Assembly: GCA_003558435.1 (NCBI GenBank)
Contig: PWLR01000044.1
Span: 1 to 49,532 of the forward strand
Reading direction: 5' to 3'
Length of the DNA stretch: 49,532 nt
Source of the DNA: Nitriliruptoraceae bacterium
GTDB lineage: Bacteria; Actinomycetota; Nitriliruptoria; Nitriliruptorales; Nitriliruptoraceae
Of this stretch, positions 1 through 7,792 are shown one piece after another (position 1 is the first letter of the stretch; each line of letters opens with the position of its first letter). The notes beneath the pieces were generated by a model, which was not told where the DNA came from, did not search any database, and worked only from the letters and a program-made list of their open reading frames with translations. Made by a program: the position numbers and the translations under genes.

Positions 1-32
1 CGTTGTCACCACGGGGTGCACCGCGGGGGACC

Positions 33-569
33 ATGAGCGAGCAGTGGCCGACCTGGGCGACGCAAGCAGTGGAGATCCGTGCGTGGAACCCAACTTGGCA
101 GCAGGAGGCGATCGACCTCATCGGTGATCTCGGTGCTCGGCTGGAGCCCTGGCTCGGTGGCTGCATCGAGCACGTCGGAAGCACGGCCGTGCCGAACCTC
201 GCGGCAAAACCGATCATCGATCTGATGGCTCCGGTCGCCTCGCTCAGCGAGAGCGGGAACGCCGACCGTGCACTGGCCGAGGCAGGATGGCACCTCGTAC
301 CGCCTGAACTCGATGGACGTCCCTGGCGACGGATGTACGTGCTGCCCGACGGCGACCGGCGGACGGCCCATCTGCATCTGGTGGAATCCGGGCATCCGCG
401 ATGGCATGAAGCCTTGCGGTTTCGGAATCAGCTCAGACAGCACCCAGAGCTCGCCGAGAAGTACGCACGGCTGAAGCGCATCGCGGCGGAGGTGCACCGA
501 CGAGACCGCGATGCGTACACCGAGGCCAAATCTGCGTTCGTGCGAGAGGTCATCCGCGACGCGATCTGA
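33..569 (+). CDS. GrpB-family (UPF0157) nucleotidyltransferase-like protein
   Basis: The 178-aa protein matches the GrpB/UPF0157 family, a nucleotidyltransferase-fold group often found alone or fused to CoaE. The family signature is visible as IEHVGSTAVPNLAAKPIIDL near residues 45-64, followed by the conserved HLHLV and a W-x-x-x-L-x-F-R-x-x-L segment. Its substrate is not known. An upstream TTG at position 3 is in frame, but the ATG at 33, preceded by a G-rich stretch, gives the normal family length. It is transcribed alone here and is followed by a hairpin. Family assignment is firm; biochemical role is unknown. Confidence 0.85.
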   Translation: MSEQWPTWATQAVEIRAWNPTWQQEAIDLIGDLGARLEPWLGGCIEHVGSTAVPNLAAKPIIDLMAPVASLSESGNADRALAEAGWHLVPPELDGRPWRRMYVLPDGDRRTAHLHLVESGHPRWHEALRFRNQLRQHPELAEKYARLKRIAAEVHRRDRDAYTEAKSAFVREVIRDAI

Positions 570-573
570 GCGT

Positions 574-598
574 GGGCCGGTGCGCCCGAGCACCGCCC
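574..598 (+). terminator. Possible terminator hairpin after the GrpB-family gene
   Basis: A CGGTGC/GCACCG stem (578-583 with 590-595) with a 6-nt loop can be extended by three G-C pairs across a one-base bulge. It begins a few bases after the stop codon at 569. There is no U-tract, which is common for actinobacterial terminators. The remainder of the spacer to 768 shows nothing I recognise. Confidence 0.35.
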
Positions 599-768
599 GC
601 CCGGCACTCGATACGGGTCATCGCGGGTGAGGAGCGGACGGGTCTTCGACGAAACCACATGCCCGTCCGGTGACTCACGCATCGCGCCGCTGCCACCTGC
701 CGTTGTCGCCCCATGCGTCACCGGGTACCGCCAACTCATCACACCTGACTGCCGAACTCACGGTGCCC

Positions 769-1284
769 TCATTTCGGCAGGGCCCGGCAGCCGGTCGCAG
801 CATCGATCGCCAGTTGACCGGTCGGGCCGTCCTCGACCACGGTGATGCGCAGCCCGTCGCGGCGACCGAACACCTCGCCGGCCCGGTTGCTCTGGATGAT
901 CTCGTAGCCGGCGGCGGCCAACACCGCGGTCGACCGGCCGAGCACGTCGTCGACCTCCGGCAACGGCCCCCCCAACGACAGGCTGTTGGACGCACCCGGG
1001 TCGTTGTTGACCAGGGTGCAGCCGCTCCGGCCGCCGAAGGGACGCTCGGTGGTGACCTCGAGCGACACGGCTTCGACGAGCTCCGCGACCAGCGCCTCCA
1101 ACTCGTCCTCGCCGGCGTCGATACGGGTCGTTGCGCTGCCGACCTGCCCGCAGCCGCTGACGATCAACGACAGCAGGCCCGCGAACACGATCGCCCGAGT
1201 GCCAACTACGAAGCCCCCTCCCACCCCGGCGTGCCCTCCGAGGCGTGACGACGCGATCCCAACCACACGTGGTCCGGCACGCAT
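769..1284 (-). CDS. Putative lipoprotein of unknown function
   Basis: This 171-aa protein has a hydrophobic segment (VFAGLLSLIVSGC) ending in a lipobox cysteine near residue 45, so it is probably a membrane-anchored lipoprotein on the outer face. The mature part is about 125 aa, with one further Cys pair (SGC...TGC) that could form a disulfide. No family is recognised. The start ATG at 1284 has a G-rich Shine-Dalgarno sequence; an ATG at 1308 is an alternative, and both leave an unusually long region before the hydrophobic core. It diverges from the Fe-S protein gene at 1539; the 254-nt spacer presumably holds both promoters. Confidence 0.6.
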   Translation of the reverse strand: MRAGPRVVGIASSRLGGHAGVGGGFVVGTRAIVFAGLLSLIVSGCGQVGSATTRIDAGEDELEALVAELVEAVSLEVTTERPFGGRSGCTLVNNDPGASNSLSLGGPLPEVDDVLGRSTAVLAAAGYEIIQSNRAGEVFGRRDGLRITVVEDGPTGQLAIDAATGCRALPK

Positions 1285-1538
1285 CGGATCCCCCCTGTCC
1301 CCCACCATCGCACGAGCGGAACACGGTGAAGGGTACGTCTCCCCGCCGTGAGCGAGCGACCAGCTCGCCGATGTGGGCCCCGGCGACGGCGTCAACCGCG
1401 ACCCCGCGGATCGCGCCGGGAAGTTGACGCGCGCCTCACGTTGGGTGCCGTCCCTCCCCCCTCGTACACTCCCCACACCCCGCCGGTCGCGTGTTCACTC
1501 GCGACCGGGAGGCGGCGAGACGACCTGGGAGGTCACCC

Positions 1539-3758
1539 GTGGAGCCAGAGACCCTGCTGACGGTCTTCCGCATCGTGGCCGGCACGGCCGTCATCGCCTT
1601 CTTCGGGGCCTGGGCGGTACGCCGCGGCACCTACCTGGTGAAGTTGACCAAGGCCGCTGCGCCGAACCCGTCGCGCAACATCGGCGTGGCCGCCAGGGCC
1701 AACCTCAAGAACACCCTGATCAACATCCTCGGCAACCGCAAGCTGCTGAAGTGGTCCCTGGTCGGCGTGGCGCACTTCTGGGTCATGTGGGCCTTCTTCG
1801 TGCTGCAGACCACCCTGCTGGATGCTGCCGGCGAGCTCTACATCGGCCCGCAGTTCCAGCTCCCCTTCCTCAACGCCATCGCCATCGGCGGGGTCACCGC
1901 CTACGACGTGCTGGGCTTCTTCCAGGACTCGCTCGCGGTGCTGTCGCTGACCGGCATCCTCATCTTCGCTTCGATCCGGTTCTCGCAGGACCCGAAAGCC
2001 AAGGGCCGCAGCAGCCGCTTCGCCGGGTCGAACCTCAACCAGGGCTGGTGGGTCCTGGCCGCCGAGGTCCTGGTCGTGTGGACCCTGTGGGTCGCGCACG
2101 GCATCCGCTGGGCGGAGGGCTACGCACCGACCGAGGCCGCGTTCATGGCGGGGCTGTTCGCCAACGCCTTCACCGGCATGGACACCCTCACCCTCGAGTG
2201 GATCGCGGCAGGCAACCTCGTCGTGCACATGGCGATCGTCGGTGGCTTCCTCGTGTTCACGCTGCACAGCAAGCACCTGCACATCCTCACCATCCCGTTC
2301 CAGGAACTCACGCGCGACCCGAACAAGGACAAGGCGCTCGGCGGGCTGTACACGGAACTGATCGACATGGAGGCGATGGACGAGGACACCGTCCTCGGCG
2401 TCGGCAAGATCGAGCAGTTCACCTTCGACCGCTTCCTCGACTTCCAGACCTGCACCGAGTGCGGCCGCTGCCAGTCGCAGTGCCCCGCCTGGAACACCGG
2501 CAAGCCGCTCAGCCCCAAGATGTTGATCCAGGACCTGCGTGACCACATGTTCGCCAAGGGCCCGTTCCTGCTCGGCGAGATCGACGAGGCCGAGGCCGGC
2601 GACGTGATCACCATCCCGCTGGTCGGCGATGCCCCCGGCGAGGCCGCCGTCATCGACTACGACGTGCTGTGGTCGTGCACCAGCTGCGGCGCATGTGTCG
2701 AGGAGTGCCCGGTCGACATCCAGCACGTCGACACGATCATGGACATGCGTCGCTACAAGGCCATGATGGAGTCGAGCTTCCCGCAGGAAGCCGGGGTGAT
2801 GCTCCGCAACGTGGAGAACGCCGGGGACCCGTGGGGCGTCGGTCAGTCCAAGCGCGAGGAATGGACGAGCAAACTCGACTTCGACATCCCGGTGCTGCAG
2901 CCCGGCCAGGACGAGGGCGGTCAGTACGAGTACATCTTCTGGACCGGGTGTGCGGGCGCGGTCGACGACCGCTCCAAGAAGATCACCCAGTCGACCGCGC
3001 AACTGCTGCACGACGCCGGCGTGAGCTTCGCCATCCTCGGCAAGAACGAGACCTGCACCGGCGACCCGGCCCGGCGCCTCGGGATGGAATACCTGTTCCA
3101 GATGCTCGCCGCCCAGAACGTCGAACTGCTCAAGAGCGTCGGCGCGGAGAAGACCAAGATCGTCGCGTGGTGCCCCCACTGCTTCAACACCCTGAAGAAC
3201 GAGTACCCGGACTTCGACGGCAACTTCGAGGTCGTGCACCACTCGGAGGTGCTCGCGAAACTCGTCGACGAAGGCCGCCTGGTGGCCACCAACCAGCTCG
3301 ACAAGAAGATCACCTACCACGACCCGTGCTTCCTCGGCCGGCACAACGAGGTCTACTCCGACCCGCGCAAGGTCGTCAACGCCGTGCCGGGCCTCAAGCC
3401 GACCGAGATGGGCCGCTGCAAGTCCAACGGGTTCTGCTGCGGGGCCGGTGGCGCGCGCATGTGGATGGAGGAGAACATCGGCAAGCGGGTCAACATGGAG
3501 CGGGTCGACGAGGCGCTCGGCACCGACCCGGAGCTGATCTCGACCGCCTGCCCGTTCTGCACCACGATGCTCTCCGACGGCATCGCCCAGAAGGTGCAGC
3601 AGGGCTCGCTGCAGGAGGGCCAGGTCGAGGTGCTCGACATCTCCGAGGTGCTCTCGCGCGGGCGGATGCTGCCGCTGGCCTCGCAGGGCGTCGCGGGCGC
3701 GGGCAGCACCGCGGCGCCGATGGGCGAGGACGCGAGCGAACCCGCCGGCCAGGCGTGA
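1539..3758 (+). CDS. EtfD-like membrane Fe-S oxidoreductase (heterodisulfide reductase-related)
   Basis: The 739-aa protein has an N-terminal NarI-like membrane domain with about five hydrophobic segments (residues 1-250), then two [4Fe-4S] motifs (C305/308/311/315 and C380/383/386/390), then two CCG-type domains typical of heterodisulfide reductase subunits (WTGCAG, CPHCF, CCGAGGARMW, CPFC). This order matches mycobacterial EtfD (Rv0338c family), which passes electrons from electron-transfer flavoprotein to menaquinone in beta-oxidation. No etfAB lies nearby, but an acyl-CoA dehydrogenase is at 44.7-45.8 kb. GTG at 1539 is chosen because GGGAGGT sits 5-6 nt upstream. The EtfD role is inferred from domain order. 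Confidence 0.85.
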   Translation: MEPETLLTVFRIVAGTAVIAFFGAWAVRRGTYLVKLTKAAAPNPSRNIGVAARANLKNTLINILGNRKLLKWSLVGVAHFWVMWAFFVLQTTLLDAAGELYIGPQFQLPFLNAIAIGGVTAYDVLGFFQDSLAVLSLTGILIFASIRFSQDPKAKGRSSRFAGSNLNQGWWVLAAEVLVVWTLWVAHGIRWAEGYAPTEAAFMAGLFANAFTGMDTLTLEWIAAGNLVVHMAIVGGFLVFTLHSKHLHILTIPFQELTRDPNKDKALGGLYTELIDMEAMDEDTVLGVGKIEQFTFDRFLDFQTCTECGRCQSQCPAWNTGKPLSPKMLIQDLRDHMFAKGPFLLGEIDEAEAGDVITIPLVGDAPGEAAVIDYDVLWSCTSCGACVEECPVDIQHVDTIMDMRRYKAMMESSFPQEAGVMLRNVENAGDPWGVGQSKREEWTSKLDFDIPVLQPGQDEGGQYEYIFWTGCAGAVDDRSKKITQSTAQLLHDAGVSFAILGKNETCTGDPARRLGMEYLFQMLAAQNVELLKSVGAEKTKIVAWCPHCFNTLKNEYPDFDGNFEVVHHSEVLAKLVDEGRLVATNQLDKKITYHDPCFLGRHNEVYSDPRKVVNAVPGLKPTEMGRCKSNGFCCGAGGARMWMEENIGKRVNMERVDEALGTDPELISTACPFCTTMLSDGIAQKVQQGSLQEGQVEVLDISEVLSRGRMLPLASQGVAGAGSTAAPMGEDASEPAGQA

Positions 3759-3759
3759 T

Positions 3760-3785
3760 CGCCCCGGTCGGCTCAGGCCGGGGCG
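3760..3785. terminator. Bidirectional hairpin between convergent genes
   Basis: A perfect 8-bp CGCCCCGG/CCGGGGCG stem, extendable to 10 bp with one wobble pair, lies exactly between the stop of the Fe-S protein gene (3758) and the stop of the diguanylate cyclase gene (3773). It overlaps the latter stop codon and could end transcription from both sides. Confidence 0.5.
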
Positions 3786-4894
3786 CCGTCGACGGTCCGG
3801 GGCGGAGCCACCACGTGTAGCTCCGCCCCGATAGGCCCGCTGGCGGTGCGCCGTGCGCTGGTGGGACGTTCCGTGGTATCGGTGCGCACCGCGTCGACGT
3901 CCAACCACCGGGCCACCGCGCTCGACAGCTCCCGGGTGTAGGGCACGACACGGTCCTTGCCGAGATCCTTCGCGTGGTACATCGCGAGGTCGGCGGCGCG
4001 GAGCACCTCGTCGATGTCGCTGCAGTCGGCCAACATGGCCAGACCGATGCTCACCGACGGGGTGATGGTGCGGCCCGACAGTTGGACCGGCCGGGTGATC
4101 GACCGGCGCAGCCGGTGTCCGATCGTGAGCGCCTGACCTGGGTCCACGACCCCCTCGACGAGCACCGCGAACTCGTCACCACCCAGGCGCCCGCCGGTGT
4201 CGCCGGGCCGCAGGCTGCCACCGACGCGGTCGGCGATGATCCGGATCAACTCGTCGCCGGTGTGGTGACCGAGCGAGTCGTTGACGAGCTTGAAGTCGTC
4301 GAGGTCGGCGAACAGCACGGCGCCGGTGGCCGGTGCACCCGACCGCGCCCCGCGACGCATCTGGTGCTCGACCCGGTCGTGGAACAGGCGCCGGTTGGGG
4401 AGACCGGTCAACGGATCCTGATAGGCGAGTCGCTCGAGTTCGTCCCGGAGGCGCTTCTCCTCCGTGACGTCCTCGAGCATCCCGATCGCATAGGCCGGTG
4501 CACCGTGCTCGTCGCGCAGGAGCGAGACCTGTAGACGGCCCCAGACGATGTGTCCCGCGCTGTGGAGGAACCGCTTGTCCATCTCGAAGTGTTCGCTGCG
4601 ACCGTCGACCATCTCGGCGAACAGCTCGTCGTTGCGCGCCACGTCCCCGGGGTGGGTGAAGGTCTCGAAGGTGACCTGCGCGAACTCGTCCGGGGTGTAG
4701 CCGAGCATGGCGCACAGCGCATCGTTGGACAACACGGTGTGGCCCTCGAGGTCGACGATCCCGATGCCGATCGGTGCCAGTCGCACGATGGCACGCAGGC
4801 GCTCCTCCATCGTGAGGTCGGCCGGCTCGTCGAGCGACCACGCGCGAGGAGCCTCCCGGGCCTCGCCCGGGGCCTCGGTCGGCGTCAGCTCCAT
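3773..4894 (-). CDS. PAS-GGDEF diguanylate cyclase
   Basis: This 373-aa soluble protein makes cyclic di-GMP from two GTP. A PAS sensor domain spans about residues 30-150 (PIGIGIVDLEGHTVLSNDAL, then a PAC-like EDVTEEK). A GGDEF domain follows (DPLTGLPNRRLF at 160-171). The active-site GGDEF at 238-242 is intact, and RPGD at 229-232 is an inhibitory I-site in its normal place, five residues upstream, so product feedback is expected. There is no EAL domain. The ATG at 4894 is chosen over 4951 because AGGTGA precedes it. A BldD homologue with a c-di-GMP signature is 1.9 kb away. Confidence 0.92.
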   Translation of the reverse strand: MELTPTEAPGEAREAPRAWSLDEPADLTMEERLRAIVRLAPIGIGIVDLEGHTVLSNDALCAMLGYTPDEFAQVTFETFTHPGDVARNDELFAEMVDGRSEHFEMDKRFLHSAGHIVWGRLQVSLLRDEHGAPAYAIGMLEDVTEEKRLRDELERLAYQDPLTGLPNRRLFHDRVEHQMRRGARSGAPATGAVLFADLDDFKLVNDSLGHHTGDELIRIIADRVGGSLRPGDTGGRLGGDEFAVLVEGVVDPGQALTIGHRLRRSITRPVQLSGRTITPSVSIGLAMLADCSDIDEVLRAADLAMYHAKDLGKDRVVPYTRELSSAVARWLDVDAVRTDTTERPTSARRTASGPIGAELHVVAPPRTVDGAPA

Positions 4895-5102
4895 CGGTTC
4901 ACCTCGTCGGGTGCCCGATGTCTGACGGGAACCCCTCCACCCGGTAACCATCGGTCACCCGGTCCCGAGCTTGAGCGCACGGGCGAGCGGTGGACGGACG
5001 CCGGCGACCGGAAGGCCGTCCCGGAGCGCCATCCCCGAACCCCTTACCCTGCACCCCACGCCGCCGAAAGTGCGGTGGTTCGACCGCGACCGGAGGTTGT
5101 AC

Positions 5103-5759
5103 GTGTCGACCTCCACCTCCGGCACCGACCGTGCCGACCGCGTCGCCGACCGCCTGGCCGTGCCGGTACTGATCGCCGCACTCGCATCCGTGCCCGCGGT
5201 CTTCCTCACGCTGTTCGACGCACCCTGGCAGGACATCGGCACGAGCATCAACATGGTCTCGGGCGGGGTCCTGGTGTCCGAGACCGTCGTCCTGCTCGCG
5301 CTCGCGGAGGATCGTCGGGCATGGCTGCGACGCAACTGGTGGCTGGTTGCGCTGGCCATCGTGATCATCCCGGCGGTGCTGTTCGCCTTCGCCCCGGTGC
5401 AGTTGCTGAGGTTGACCCAACTGATGCGGTTCGCGGGGGCCCTGCGCATCGTGCGGGTCGGGCGCATCTTCAAGGCCGGCAAGATCGTGCGCGAACGCAC
5501 CGGGTTGGACCGAGGGTGGCAACGAGTGATCGGTGTCGGCGCGACGGTGCTCTGCGCCGCGTTCGTCGCCATCGTGCTGGCCGACCCCACCTCGGCCTCC
5601 CGGGAGGCACTCAGCAGCGTGTTGGGCACCGTCGGGGTCCCCGGTGTGCTCGTCGCCGGGCTCCTGCTCGGTGTGGCGACCTACCTGGTCCGTACCCACC
5701 GGGTGGGTCCCGACCGCTCGGACCCGGCGCCGGATCAGGGCGGCGAGAGCTCCGGGTAG
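5103..5759 (+). CDS. Voltage-sensor-like membrane protein lacking a K+ selectivity filter
   Basis: The 218-aa protein has about six hydrophobic segments. The fourth resembles an S4 voltage sensor: basic residues recur in LMRFAGALRIVRVGRIFKAG and a further IVRER. The region between the last two segments, where a channel would carry TVGYGD, is short (ADPTSASREALSSVLG) and has no filter. It looks like a relative of voltage-gated cation channels that has lost the pore loop. A complete channel of the same superfamily is encoded at 12213. GTG at 5103 is chosen because GGAGG (5092-5096) is 6 nt upstream. Its 3' end overlaps the convergent DUF3152 gene by 25 nt. Function unknown. Confidence 0.7.
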   Translation: MSTSTSGTDRADRVADRLAVPVLIAALASVPAVFLTLFDAPWQDIGTSINMVSGGVLVSETVVLLALAEDRRAWLRRNWWLVALAIVIIPAVLFAFAPVQLLRLTQLMRFAGALRIVRVGRIFKAGKIVRERTGLDRGWQRVIGVGATVLCAAFVAIVLADPTSASREALSSVLGTVGVPGVLVAGLLLGVATYLVRTHRVGPDRSDPAPDQGGESSG

Positions 5760-6604
5760 GGCCAGCCGTTGGCCTCGCAGCCGCCGGTGCCCTTGGTCTG
5801 CTGCATCATCACCGGGGCCAGCTCGCCGGGGGCCTCACAGTCCTCGTGGCCGTAGCCGAGCCCGTGCCCGAACTCGTGGTTGACGAGGTAACGCCGGTAG
5901 GTCGTGAGGTCGTCGAAGTCCGGCGCTCCCTCCTCCCATCGCATGGCGTTGAGCGCCGCGAACGTGCCGTTCCAGCACGAGAACCGACCGCCCGTGTCGA
6001 GCCCCGCCTGGCCGCACAACTCGTCGACCGTCGCCGGTTCGGCCAACACGACCCGGATCGCCGCGGCGGCGATGTCGTCGACCCGTCGCAGGGTCGCCTC
6101 GTCGCTCCAACTCCGTGGGTCGTGGAGCGCCCCTTCGACGGCCGCCGCAACCGACAGGGGATCGATCCCGAGGCTCGGCTCCACCTCGACGGTGTAGGCG
6201 ACGATGGGACCACTGCCGGCCTCGGTCGCGCCCGGCACGATCGCGAAACCCTCCGGGCTCATGATGGCCGGCTCGGCTGGGTCGTCGGGACCCGTATCGA
6301 TCGACATACCCGCTCCGGGGGAACGGGCAGGATCGTCGACCTCGCCATCCGCGCCCGCGTAGCCGAAGGGCTGGCGGGCCCTGCCCTCGGGCATCGGCGA
6401 GGTGGCGGTCCGGGTGAGCGGCAGGCTCGCAGGCTCCTCGGAGATGCCGGTGGCGGCGGCCTCCGGGGGCGCTTCCGTCGCCTGCACGGTCTGCGCACCC
6501 ACGACGTAGGGATCGCCGGTCGTGGCCCCGAGGTTCGCGCCATCGGCGGCCACGCCGACGGCGACGAGGACGACCGCGCCGAGCAGCAGGTTCGTGGCGC
6601 GCAT
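5735..6604 (-). CDS. DUF3152-family secreted metalloprotease-like protein
   Basis: The 289-aa protein starts with a signal peptide or signal anchor (MRATNLLLGAVVLVAVGVAA). A variable low-complexity region of about 100 residues leads into a DUF3152 domain. The zinc-protease-type motif HEFGHGLGYGH, followed by the conserved C and VMMQQT, lies near the C-terminus. DUF3152 proteins are typical of actinobacteria and are probably exported peptidases; the substrate is unknown. The ATG at 6604 is chosen because it places the hydrophobic segment at the N-terminus. It lies downstream of bldD on the same strand, separated by 153 nt that contain a 13-bp repeat. Confidence 0.85.
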   Translation of the reverse strand: MRATNLLLGAVVLVAVGVAADGANLGATTGDPYVVGAQTVQATEAPPEAAATGISEEPASLPLTRTATSPMPEGRARQPFGYAGADGEVDDPARSPGAGMSIDTGPDDPAEPAIMSPEGFAIVPGATEAGSGPIVAYTVEVEPSLGIDPLSVAAAVEGALHDPRSWSDEATLRRVDDIAAAAIRVVLAEPATVDELCGQAGLDTGGRFSCWNGTFAALNAMRWEEGAPDFDDLTTYRRYLVNHEFGHGLGYGHEDCEAPGELAPVMMQQTKGTGGCEANGWPYPELSPP

Positions 6605-6711
6605 GGGGACCCACCGCCTCGGGATGTCGTCAGATCGTGCGGACCGGCCGAACCGCCGATACCCGAACCGGACGGTGGACCTCGTCCAGTTCGATGACAC
6701 GGAGGCGAGGT

Positions 6712-6750
6712 CGGTGGGTCAGGCCGGTGGGTCAGGCCGGTGGGTCAGGC
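6712..6750. repeat. Three perfect 13-bp tandem repeats (CGGTGGGTCAGGC)
   Basis: Three identical copies lie at 6712-6724, 6725-6737 and 6738-6750, with a decayed fourth copy running into the bldD stop codon at 6758. The array fills the short spacer between bldD and the DUF3152 gene. It may be replication slippage or a binding-site array. Confidence 0.9.
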
Positions 6751-6757
6751 CGCTCGG

Positions 6758-7327
6758 TCAGGGAACGAGTAGGCCGCGTTCCCCGAGCCATGCCCCCAGC
6801 CCGTCGGGATGCACGTCCAAGGCGAAGGCGACGGTCCGAAGGTCGTCCCCGCGCAGGCTCAGCACGCGGCCGTTGTAGTCACCCCGGAGCCACTGGACGT
6901 GCTGCACGAGTCGCAACAGTGGTGCGGTCTCGGTGGTGCCCTCGGTCGCACGTAGACGGTCGACCGCCAGGCGGAGCCCGTTCTCGCGTGCCCCGGTGGT
7001 CGCGACGTCCTCGTCGGGCAGCACCTCGGTGACGGGCACGCCGTAGAACCCGGCCAACGAAGCCAGCCTGTGCGCCGCGACCGCTCGGTCGCCCCGTTCG
7101 TAGGAGCCGACGACCACGGCCTTGAACTGGCCGTTGGTGTTGATCTCCACGTCCTGCAGGCGTAGGCCCTGCGCTCTACGGATCGCACGGAGGCGTTCTC
7201 CGAGCCGATGCTGGTAGCGCTCGTCAGCCGACCGTGCGTCGGCGGAGAGCGGGTCGAGCTCGGCGACCGGTACAGCGGCACTCGCTTCGTCCCGCGGCGG
7301 CGCGGCGGCGCTCTGTCCTGGGGGCAT
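6758..7327 (-). CDS. bldD: BldD-family transcriptional regulator with c-di-GMP signature
   Basis: This 189-aa protein aligns well with Streptomyces BldD, the c-di-GMP-responsive developmental repressor. An N-terminal HTH (residues 41-95; RLGERLRAIRRAQGL, then VVVGSYERGDRAV and FYGVPV) is followed by the ligand-binding domain. The signature RXD-X8-RXXD is present: RGD at 148-150 and RGDD at 159-162. The second motif reads RGDD rather than the usual RQDD, a change at a variable position. The N-terminus is about 38 residues longer than in Streptomyces. The ATG at 7327 has a strong AGGAGGG 6 nt upstream, buried in a hairpin. The diguanylate cyclase at 3.8-4.9 kb could supply the ligand. Confidence 0.92.
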   Translation of the reverse strand: MPPGQSAAAPPRDEASAAVPVAELDPLSADARSADERYQHRLGERLRAIRRAQGLRLQDVEINTNGQFKAVVVGSYERGDRAVAAHRLASLAGFYGVPVTEVLPDEDVATTGARENGLRLAVDRLRATEGTTETAPLLRLVQHVQWLRGDYNGRVLSLRGDDLRTVAFALDVHPDGLGAWLGERGLLVP

Positions 7328-7328
7328 C

Positions 7329-7362
7329 GGCGACCCTCCTCGTCAGGAGGGAAGCGGTCGCC
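7329..7362 (-). promoter_or_regulatory. Hairpin that sequesters the bldD ribosome-binding site
   Basis: Read on the minus strand, CCCTCCT (7351-7345), a GACG loop and AGGAGGG (7340-7334) form a perfect 7-bp stem. AGGAGGG is the Shine-Dalgarno sequence, 6 nt before the bldD ATG. An outer GGCGA/TCGCC stem (7362-7358 with 7333-7329) closes the structure beside the start codon. The upstream arm mimics the 16S rRNA 3' end. Translational control is inferred. Confidence 0.65.
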
Positions 7363-7571
7363 GGACCGATCAAGTTACGGGCGGTGACCGCGACGTGCGC
7401 CCCTCGCGCGATATGGACACCGAAGCCGGCCCAACTGGCCCTCGGCATGACGTTGCGTGACCGCAGGGGCGCCGGCGCGCCCCACCGCCCTCTCCAGGTC
7501 GACGCGGCGGGTGCGTGCGACGCCCCCGGCGCAGGGCACCGGGGGCTCAAGAGCGCGCCGGGCAGGGGACA

Positions 7572-7600
7572 GGGACACCGAAGGGGACGGACGGTGTCCC
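7572..7600. terminator. 9-bp hairpin in the bldD-dcd spacer
   Basis: Perfect 9-bp arms GGGACACCG and CGGTGTCCC flank an 11-nt loop. It lies downstream of dcd on the minus strand and could be a terminator or part of a structured RNA; no U-tract is seen. Confidence 0.3.
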
Positions 7601-7792
7601 GGGTTCGGCTCGAGGCCGGTCCCGGTTTCGCTCTTGCGATAGAACCGCCCTTGCGCGCGGCTCTTGGATGAGAATAACTATCACCCCACCCCCTGTCACG
7701 CCTTCTGCCTCTAGTCACGGACCGTGACGACGAGAGCGCTCGGGGTCTCGCTCGAACGACCGATCCTGCCGGCCGTGTGCTGCTCCGCCGTA

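Larger units (their letters stand above)
7328..7792. other. 465-nt spacer without a convincing gene
   Basis: No reading frame here looks like protein. Besides the bldD leader hairpin it holds a 9-bp hairpin (GGGACACCG 7572-7580 with CGGTGTCCC 7592-7600), an imperfect 7-1-7 palindrome TGAGAATAACTATCA (7669-7683), and a perfect palindrome GTCACGG-A-CCGTGAC (7714-7728). The last lies 65 nt beyond the dcd stop and could be part of its terminator. An unannotated small RNA is possible. Confidence 0.5.

Noticed and set aside
1533..3908. 791-aa minus-strand ORF opposite the Fe-S protein gene
   Set aside because: It mirrors the codon pattern of the real gene, has Leu/Val/Glu/His-rich low-complexity sequence and no domain; it is a high-GC shadow.
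7224..7718. 164-aa minus-strand ORF covering the bldD-dcd spacer
   Set aside because: Arg/Ala/Pro-rich translation, no ribosome-binding site, and it overlaps the bldD coding start in another frame.
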